From: Halichondria panicea
Lineage: Eukaryota > Porifera > Demospongiae > Suberitida > Halichondriidae
DNA: 64,000 nt
NCBI RefSeq assembly: GCF_963675165.1
Contig: NC_087385.1
Span: 3,658,501-3,722,500, forward strand
Reading direction: 5' to 3'
Shown piece after piece: positions 57,601 through 64,000 of the stretch. How positions within the stretch are numbered: the first letter of the stretch is position 1; every line of letters starts with the position of its first letter. A model generated the notes under the pieces. The model saw nothing but the letters and a program-made list of their open reading frames with translations. It was not told the DNA's origin and did no database searches. A program made the translations under genes and the position numbers.

Positions 57601-60600
57601 TTTTCAAATCACTCAGTCTGCTAACGGCTCCTACCATTACCCTACCTATGTCAAGGACCACCTTTTAAACACAAACACAAACTTTGATTTTGGTGCATTC
57701 TCTCAACTTGATACTCTCCTTCGATCGTCAGTTGACCTATCAACTTTTGTACACGTTTTCCACATCCCCGGAACCTATGTCTTTGCCGACAGCCAAACAC
57801 CTGGCAGTATGACTGTTATCATGGTGATAGAATCTGGAACAACATGTGAGCGTGACGGTCAAGATTTCCGTGTCCTACCACTATCGACAGCCACCCTCAA
57901 TCAATTTGGTGTGACCACCTTGCCTGTTATAAACCAAGAGCCTGACTTTCCTACCATATTTGGCATTTTAGCAACAACTCTGTTGCTTGTCACTCTGGTA
58001 GTACTGCTGGTGTTCATTTGGAAGCCTCAAACTGCTGGAATAAAGACACCTGCTGCATTGCAGCCTATCTACCGTCGAGTGGACGAGCCTAAAGTTGTGT
58101 ATATAAGAGGTGACTGTGGCTTAGATTCGCTGGAAAAAAGAGGGGTGGGTGTAGGTGCTGTAACTGCAGGGATTGGCTCTCTGGATAACGTTCTCTTGGA
58201 AAACTTTAACATTCGCACATTGTATGACAAACTAGAAGACCAAAATCTACACGTATCGGCTCAACTATCCCGCCAACAAACTGACCTCAGAGCATTCTAT
58301 GACAAAGTGGTACAGCAAGTAGAAGGACTTAAGGGGCTGGTATCAGAGACTAGTGTACTCTCTACTGTAGAAGCTAGTCACAATTTAACACACTTGCAGA
58401 ATTATGAACAGCGGATGGAACCAGTAGGCGCTGAGCAGCCTTCGGAGATTCTTAAATCATCATTTGTTGCCTCCCTGGGTTCCGAGCAGGAGAGTATGTT
58501 GGTAGGGATGTTGAGGGAGCTTCTGACGAAAGCAGGATACAAAGGTCACCAAAGAAGTGTCCGTAAGCACACAGAAAAAGGAGAGATCACATCGACTGTA
58601 ACAGCAATGCAAGAAATGGTAAGGACCTGTGTGCATGCGGGTGTGTTGTTCATAATTATTACTTCACCGTATAACAATTATAGTTAACAATTCTGTGGCA
58701 AAACATGTAACCCTTTACACTATTTACATTCTTCAGGAGTCACGTCATCTTGCTGAGATCAAGGTTTCCTCTGTTCTGCTGTCCGATGGATTATCTAAGG
58801 CGGCTAGTGACGAAGAGGTTAACAGGCTGCTCGAGGAGCATGAGGAGAGCATGGCAGTACTTCATGCTCGTCAAAAGAGGGAGCAGATGCAACAAAAAGA
58901 GGAACTGAAAAAGAAATTGGCAGCTAGGCGTAATAAGAAATATGCCGGTCTTCAGGTGAGTCGTGCTTGCATGTACATGTATGGTAGAATGGTACAACTT
59001 CTGATAATGACCCAAAGCAGTTACTATTAGGAAAGGCAATGCAGGTACATAGTGTTACAGTGAGTTGCACAATTGTGGGACAATTGCTGTGGGCCAAAAC
59101 TTATCATTGGTATGTCCTTTCTCCAATCACACACATACACCCTCACAGAGTGATGAGGACCTAGTGGACACCTACCAGCATCAAGTTTCTCTAGCCCTAG
59201 CTGAAGATCTCTTGGAAGAGAGCTCCCTCGAGGCCCAGTCCTATGAATCTGCCAGAGAGGAGGTGGCTATCGAGATGGAGAGCCTGCTACACTCTACACT
59301 AGCATCACTTGAGGGGGGTGATCTGGCCACACCTACCAGGGAAGGTCTATTGTCCGAGTATAGTGGGGTGAGGGAAGCCAGTGTTATTAAGGAACGGCAA
59401 ATAAGCCAGGTTAAAAGTCGAATGGAACAAAAGATGAGAGAGCGAAGGAAGAAGCTACATTCCAAGCAGGAGGATAACAGATCAAAGGTAGGAGCAATAA
59501 CGGACATTTAGAACATGTTTTTATTGTGATTGCTTAGGTTGAGAAATCGCTGACTCGTGCAGTGGAAAGTGGTTCAATGACAGAGGCAGCGAGAATTGAA
59601 AAAGTTAATGTGCTAGATGTCCAAAACCAGAACGAGCATAAAACCTTTAAAAGGCAGCTGTCAGCAGAGGTTGCTACCACTATGGCAACACTCACTCAGC
59701 AGACGGCTATAGAATGCACTGACAAGGAGGTTCAGTGTGCACAGGACTTAATAAAAAAAGTAAGACATGAGTCAGAGTAAATTGTAGTGATGATTTTTTG
59801 TTAAATGATGAAGCCATAATTATGTATAGTGAGACCTTTGTATGATGCGTGTGTGTTTCACATGACTGCATGTTTTATGAGCTAAGATAGGCATGCATAG
59901 GAGTGTCATAGGGTGTCTCTATAGCTACACGTATTCACTATTATAGGAATGTGTGGCCAGCGGAAAAAGCGACGAGGAAATGGATATTGTTTGCCAGGGA
60001 TTCAAAGTTCAAGCCGAGGGTATTAAGAGCAGAGCTGAGTCCAGGAGAATATCACAAACTTCCAAACTTAAGGTGAGCCAATGTGTGTGGTCGTTCTTGT
60101 GGCGACCAAACAGCAAATGCTTGGGTTCACTGTTGATTTACAAGGTTCATAATTGTTCGTAGTGTTTTGTGTGCATGTACGTAGCATCTTACCGCTAAGT
60201 ACTGTAGTAGCTGCATCAGTATTTGTTTCCTATGCACATACAGTCAAGACAAGAGAAGCGTAAGGCCCTGAAACTAGCAGAGGCAGTAGAGGCAGTGATG
60301 GCAGGCAATATGGACACAATCCTGGTGCCCACCATAGAGCTGAAACCATCTATGGAAGAGCAGGTATTGGCATAGACAAACCCTTTTCGTACACAGGAAA
60401 CTCGAGAGCTTAGTCTTAGTTCGGAGAGGTTCGCCCTTAGGGAATCGTTCCAACTATTGTACACAGGAAATTTAAAAGCTGATTGAGCTTTGCAAGTGTG
60501 CGTGCAGTTGCATATTGTTCCAATAAACAATTTCAATCTTAACACGTTTGAACGTCCCACTATCAATCACCTCTCTCACTCAGGTTCTGGTAGAACACCA

Positions 60601-63600
60601 AACACGCACCAGAGAGGAGCTGAGAGTCTCACAGGAAGGTCAGCTGCAGGAATTAGCACATGGTCTGGAAAAAGAAGCAGTGGCTGAGGAAATGAGACTT
60701 GCTGCCAATCTAGAACAGGTCAAGCAGAAGGCGTTGAGTGAGAGGAAACAAAGATTGCACGCCAAGATGGAGGGACAGACAAACTCGGAAGAAAACAAAC
60801 AACAGGTTACTTACACCGATAATTGGTCAGATTTCTACTTTCGTTCATCAAGTTCCAAGCGTGCAGATAATACCTGTAGCATACATAATTTTATATCCCA
60901 CTATTCTTAAAGTAAAATATGTCATAAGCGAATGATGTCAGATTTTTTGTTCTGTGCAACCACCAACTTTCCGCTCTTCCTGCATTGCTATCGGTGTAAC
61001 ACACTATTATCACTCTTTTCCCCGCTTAGCTACTGGCGGCACACAAAGCTGAGCTAGAGGGTCTAGAAAAGAGTCTGGATAGGGAAAGAGAACGACAGCT
61101 AGCAGCCCTCAAGGGAAAATTGGGGGCAAAGCGGGGGCAAAGAATAGAGGAACAAAAAAGGAAACAAGAACTGAACGTACAGAAGGAGTTGTTGGAACAA
61201 AAGAGAGAGTTAGAGCAAGTACATAACAAACAGGTATGTATTATTCTGCATGTGCCGTCAATTTCAACCGAACTGCTTGATTTATGAATTGTAAATGCAT
61301 ATATGTTCACAATAGCAAGTTCCCAGTCTCTGTAATACTTATATTTGCATGTGTATGGCTGTGTGGGGTGTTATATATACTATACCCATTACATGTACTT
61401 CAGGTTAAGGAAGCAGAGAGCAAGGCCATAGTAGAGGGAATTAGGAACAACAGCGAAGACAATGCCGACATTGTTATCAGAAAGGTCAGATAAATGAAAA
61501 ATGCTTGGTCTACATAAGTACATGCATAGAGGAGACTTAAACATAATTATTGTAGAGAAGAATACATGGTCCTTATACATAGGGCAAGTACTTGCATGCA
61601 TGGATGTAGTCTCATGAATCAGCCGCCGTTCTTTTGAACCACCGTCTGAGCACTCTTGTCATGAAGTCATTTCAAAATGGAATGTTGATTGCTCACAAAA
61701 CCAATGGAATGTAATTAAATCGTGATCTTACGCCCACACATTTCCTAATTGTTATACAAATCGCCAAGCGAAGGCATCTCTCTCTACTTGTGTTTTGCTG
61801 TGGTGCTAAATCTGTGCCCAAGGACCCCTGCTTGCCTTGCTTATGCTTCGTAGCAGCTTCTATGTATGAAGTGTTTACCATGCGTAATGCATGCGTAATG
61901 ATTATCCAAATGCGTTGAGCAAAGTGCAGTTCTTTGCTGCCTCCAAGTTCATCACCTGACTGGACTTCTGCAATTTGATTGGTCAAGACGGAATTCCGTC
62001 TTGGCACATAAAACGATGACAAGAGTGCTCAGACGGTGGTTCCAAAAGAACGGCGGCTGATTCATGAGACTAGCATGGATGGTGACACTGCATGTACATG
62101 CAGTATATGCATCATACATGTATGATTGCACTCTGACCTAAAATTGTATAGGTGCTAGAACAACGACAAAGACGTGAGTTGGAGCAGTTGGAGGCGGATC
62201 TTACATTGGAAACACAACAGCTCATCTCAACAGCCCTTCTCGAGTGTCAGGACACCCACAACCGTCTCAAAGAGGAGCTGGCAACCAGACAGAAGCAACA
62301 GTTGTCACAGTGTGAAGACGAGACTAGTAAGGCCAAGTTGATTGAGTCTCATCAGAGAGAGTTCAATGATTTGGAGGCCAGGATGGAGAGAGAGTGTGCA
62401 TCGGTGGAAAACTCACTAGGAGTGGAAGTTGAAGCAAAGCATGCCCGAGCAAGACTGGAACTGAGGGAAAAACATTACAAGGTTGTGGTAATATTTGCTT
62501 GAGAAGATGTCCTAACCTACAGAAGAATATATACGTCAGTATAATCATATTTATCTACCGTATATAAAAGTTCATTTACCTTGTACGCTGTGATTTTTGA
62601 ATGTTTTCTGGTTACAACTTCATCACGTGCACTATATATTGCATGCGTTCCAGTAAATGTTTTAGTGGGGAAAATGTCAGCTTGTCCACAAAAAGTACCC
62701 GCTATACGGCATGTAAAAGTGCCTCAGAGGAGGTATTCTTGGTGCATGTAACTCTCTTAGTACCGTCAAATATTAATTTACATCTAATTTTGAAGACAAA
62801 AAAATTGAGTTTGCGCTTTCAAACAATGTATGCAGATCTAGTCGATGTTTATGGAATTTATAGAAGCCCAATATTATAGCTAGCTATATTATATATAATA
62901 GTGCTAGCTACATGTACGTGCAGTCTCATGTGAATGGGTGTTACGTATACTATATACTGTGACTGGGCTGGAGTGAGATAAAACAGCTGCATGCATGTGT
63001 ATATCGGCATATATATAAAAGCACATGCACTGCCTTCTAAACTGATGAATTATAACTCTCTCATCTGAATGCTGCAGGAGTACCTATCAGCCCTCACTGA
63101 GTTGGCTCCAGACTCTCAGAAAATTCGGATGTCAGTAGAGGCTGCGTCTGCAGCTGCCAAGGAGCTGGAGGAGGTCAAATGTCAGCTGGAGGCAGACAGA
63201 GCTAAGAGAGAAAGTCAACTGCAGGCAGAGAGGGAAAGTAAGTATTTCATCTCTTAGGACATGCGTGCATAACGATTACAAGCAGTCATCTCTTACAAAC
63301 CTTTACAAGCCACCTCCTATAAACAATAGACTGCATGCAAAAGCAATAGTTGTTATGCAATAGTTGTATTAACTATATAGTGAGAGGGCTATATGTCAAT
63401 CCACATTACACAAATCTGACCGATGTGCTGCCTCTGCCTTATACTGCATGCGCACTTATACCCACCTATATATACAGGTTTAGAGCATACCCAAAGTGCA
63501 CTTCTGAAAGATGCGATGAAGGAATTTGAGCAAGAGCTAGAGGCAGAGGAACAAAGCGAGCAGGACAAACTGCAGGAGTCAATGGCTGCTCTACAAGAAG

Positions 63601-64000
63601 AGAAAAACAGAATATTGGCTGAGAGGAAGGAAAAAATACAAGAACGTGTCACGCAGTTCAGCAGCGATGGGGGAGAAAAATTGTTGCAATCTCACAACAA
63701 AGACACACAAAAATTAGTGAACAAGATTGATGCACAGAGATTAAGAATGCGAGCAGACCTCCAGGAGCGAATCAATAAACGTCGTGAGGGTAAATTAAAA
63801 ATGAAGGAGCTAGCTATTCAAAAAGAAATGCTTGTCGAAAGGCAACATATGGAGGAGAAAGAAAAGCTCGAACGGAGAAAGTTGGCCAAAAAGGAGACAG
63901 TGAGATTTGAATCCTTGCAGCACGTGCTAGAAGCGACCTTGTCAGTGCCCGAGATATCTACGGAAGATCAGACGATAGCTGATGAACATTTAAAGGTCCC
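41848..64000 (+). CDS. Giant type I membrane protein: GCC2/GCC3 repeats, TM, cytoplasmic coiled coil (3' end beyond window)
   Basis: Thirty-four exons chain in frame with GT-AG borders, giving 4518 codons to the window edge, where the frame is still open. The order is signal peptide (MESFIQWLYMLCIVCNVCGS), then about 3,400 residues of cysteine modules with the rhythm CxxCPxGxYC and PCPxGTY, typical of the GCC2/GCC3 (ephrin-receptor-like) family. After these come a membrane-proximal region, a transmembrane helix at about residue 3449 and a basic-acidic coiled-coil tail of more than 1,000 residues. The role is unknown. It looks like a very long extracellular fibre or receptor anchored to an intracellular rod. 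I know GCC2/GCC3 modules from SCUBE and SVEP1-type proteins and from giant protist proteins, but not with this tail. It is transcribed divergently from DNAH1, from a promoter with an X-box, so a ciliary or choanocyte-collar site is suggested. Confidence 0.9.
42971..43244. mobile_element. 274-bp Mutator-like element, 9-bp duplication ATCATCTTG
   Basis: The left end is TAGTCTTGGTTCCCTG and the right end reversed is AATAGTCTCGACTAGGCC. ATCATCTTG flanks it at 42962-42970 and 43245-43253. The ends are imperfect by a couple of bases. It lies in the GCC gene intron 42781-43320. Confidence 0.65.
43759..43941. mobile_element. 183-bp MITE, CAGGGTGTCATACAGG termini
   Basis: The inverted ends CAGGGTGTCATACAGG and CCTGTATGACACCCTG are flanked by TATAG on both sides. 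The CAGGG ends suggest an hAT-like origin. The interior is C/T-rich. Confidence 0.8.
44190..44343. mobile_element. CCGTATAGCGGG-family MITE, left end eroded
   Basis: It ends ...aaaattacccgctatacgg|TA. The interior gtgggcaagctgac and aaattttc words match 12242-12410. It lies immediately downstream of the nested GPCR's stop codon. Confidence 0.65.
44394..45500 (-). CDS. Intronless 7TM receptor, cAMP-receptor-like/GPR157-like (nested in GCC gene intron)
   Basis: This is a 368-codon single exon, antisense to its host gene, inside the intron 43437-45836. Seven hydrophobic segments are readable: ISVVLQSLATLSCLFVVCFI, FSYRLILYLMLIDAVYSLTV, LTIVAWIVFYLFVMAVW, VTGLMITLVIPLL, the segment AVEYGPVLLISVFTAVCFIT, LPLIAFPIMYMIIFLF and FWLIHTIAVGLAALIVP. 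The N-terminus is short with NxS/T sites and no signal peptide. The extracellular motif MWCWIKI before TM5 is typical of the Dictyostelium cAMP-receptor-like and GPR157 group (family knowledge), which couples to G proteins. The cytoplasmic tail is serine-rich. The ligand is unknown. A methionine three codons in is an alternative start. Confidence 0.85.
   Translation of the reverse strand: MLKMAVYCNNSLFNFTQQQLSSNTAISVVLQSLATLSCLFVVCFILCTRLQHQFSYRLILYLMLIDAVYSLTVMLQIGPVIYIQDKGVSVRDGWEGACTSVAYINQMMESAKLTIVAWIVFYLFVMAVWKVQLNKLRHEVTGLMITLVIPLLKDWLPFYWNMYGLTGMWCWIKIVDDNCNPKYGLAVGLMFAVEYGPVLLISVFTAVCFITMLVRLHRDAAKAEISWRGVSDTSTLKAGLPLIAFPIMYMIIFLFRIGHRIYFTVNVLDTKTPFATFWLIHTIAVGLAALIVPSTFACHPNTVRKLCTCMANKNGRILSSIYRRESWSVSKEILGSSESDPFLSKEYDERDSLIYKSILSSTTPNLQT
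46097..46299. mobile_element. CCGTATAGCGGG-family MITE
   Basis: It runs from TA|CCGTATGGAGGGTAATTTTC to ...gaaaattatccgctatatacg, about 203 bp, with internal ggtaagccacgcctacgtt shared (inverted) with 12242-12410. It lies in the GCC gene intron 46080-46362. Confidence 0.75.
51842..56537 (+). CDS. GCC gene exon 21: single 4,696-bp exon of GCC modules
   Basis: This is one uninterrupted exon of 1,565 codons, from the acceptor at 51841 (tcctcag) to the donor CTG|GTAAGT at 56537. It is a continuous array of cysteine modules. Each unit contains pairs such as CPPGYYC, CPPGTFNPSSG, CLPCTGGHVC and CSPGHFC, with acidic and N-glycosylation (NxS/T) sites between them. Near the end (NCQPELNISIANTTLFEF) the array is interrupted by a non-modular, glycosylation-rich segment. 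Neighbouring exons are 60-650 bp apart from one of 1,237 bp, so this exon is exceptional. Processed-copy insertion, intron loss or in-exon tandem growth could explain it. Confidence 0.92.
56752..58618 (+). CDS. GCC gene exons 22-23: membrane-proximal domain, polybasic site and transmembrane helix
   Basis: The exons are 56752-56945 and 57095-58618. The first ends the cysteine modules (CSCVGAHRVFSSLTRGCVC). The second opens with more cysteines, then changes to a cysteine-poor region. A run of five arginines (VARRRRRNAMP, codons at about 57517-57549) fits a furin-type cleavage site. Downstream, LEIGEAILFQI, HYPTYVKDHLLNTNTNFDFG and FHIPGTYVFADS look like a cupredoxin-like beta sandwich (inference by pattern). 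The transmembrane helix is PTIFGILATTLLLVTLVVLL at about 57955-58023. It is followed by basic residues and a cytoplasmic stretch with KLEDQNLHVSAQLSRQQTDL, the start of the coiled coil. Confidence 0.85.
58737..64000 (+). CDS. GCC gene exons 24-34: cytoplasmic coiled-coil tail
   Basis: The exons are 58737-58955, 59149-59487, 59538-59759, 59947-60072, 60244-60363, 60584-60805, 61030-61233, 61404-61484, 62152-62481, 63078-63237 and 63478 to the window edge. Nearly all are multiples of three bases. They encode charged heptad sequence (EEHEESMAVLHARQKREQMQ, LKGKLGAKRGQRIEEQKR, MEELQ-like and QERVTQF segments) without cysteines or membrane spans. This is consistent with a long rod. The frame is open at 64000, so the true C-terminus is unseen. 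A 466 bp Mutator-like element sits in the intron 61485-62151. Confidence 0.88.
61607..62072. mobile_element. 466-bp Mutator-like element, 9-bp duplication GCATGGATG
   Basis: The inverted ends of about 56 bp begin TAGTCTCATGAATCAGCC and are almost perfect. GCATGGATG flanks it at 61598-61606 and 62073-62081. It has no transposase. It occupies most of the intron 61485-62151. Confidence 0.93.
62482..63077. other. GCC gene intron with a MITE fragment
   Basis: A fragment of the CCGTATAGCGGG family (gtcagcttgtccac...acccgctatacgg) lies at about 62650-62709. The rest is AT-rich with nothing recognisable. Confidence 0.6.

Noticed and set aside
61693-62022. 109-residue minus-strand frame inside the 61607-62072 element
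   Set aside because: It is not transposase-like and overlaps the inverted arm. A chance frame.

Overview
The window is eukaryotic, intron-rich, AT-leaning nuclear DNA from an animal with motile cilia. A marine sponge (demosponge) is my best guess: a complete axonemal dynein gene, an intronless kinase-kelch gene and a slime-mould-cAMP-receptor-like GPCR inside introns, short GT-AG introns mixed with repeat-filled ones, a very high load of short transposons, and frequent tacatgta words. The organism call is inference. No rRNA, tRNA, CRISPR or bacterial-type feature was seen.

Positions 1-41440 (minus strand) carry an axonemal dynein heavy chain that reads as DNAH1, the inner-arm dynein f/I1 alpha-type chain. 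I could chain 65 exons (4104 codons) in frame with GT-AG splice sites from the start codon at 41440 to the exon ending at 99. Only the extreme C-terminus, roughly 170 residues by comparison with family length, lies outside the window. Tail, linker, AAA1-AAA6, stalk and microtubule-binding domain are all present. One exon (37923-37963) sits inside a copy of a dispersed repeat.

Positions 41848-64000 (plus strand, open at the right edge) carry a divergently transcribed giant gene: signal peptide, about 3,400 residues of cysteine-rich GCC2/GCC3 (ephrin-receptor-like) modules, a membrane-proximal domain with a polybasic site, one transmembrane helix and a cytoplasmic coiled-coil tail of more than 1,000 residues. 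One 4.7 kb exon holds about 1,565 residues of repeats. The two genes share a 407 bp head-to-head promoter that contains an RFX X-box-like site, GTTGCCATAACAAC. This suggests that the unnamed receptor-like protein is a ciliary gene. It is the best candidate for an undescribed system here.

Two intronless genes lie in introns on the opposite strand of their hosts: a kinase-coiled-coil-kelch gene (14817-16847, inside the dynein) and a 7TM receptor (44394-45500, inside the GCC gene). A small basic ORF (28648-29109) is uncertain. The introns are loaded with non-autonomous transposons: five elements with perfect 9-bp target duplications (Mutator-like), several TA-flanked families whose ends begin CCGTA, one of them nested in another, a pogo/Tigger-like pair, small hAT-like elements, and a dispersed 0.5-0.9 kb family with at least five copies.
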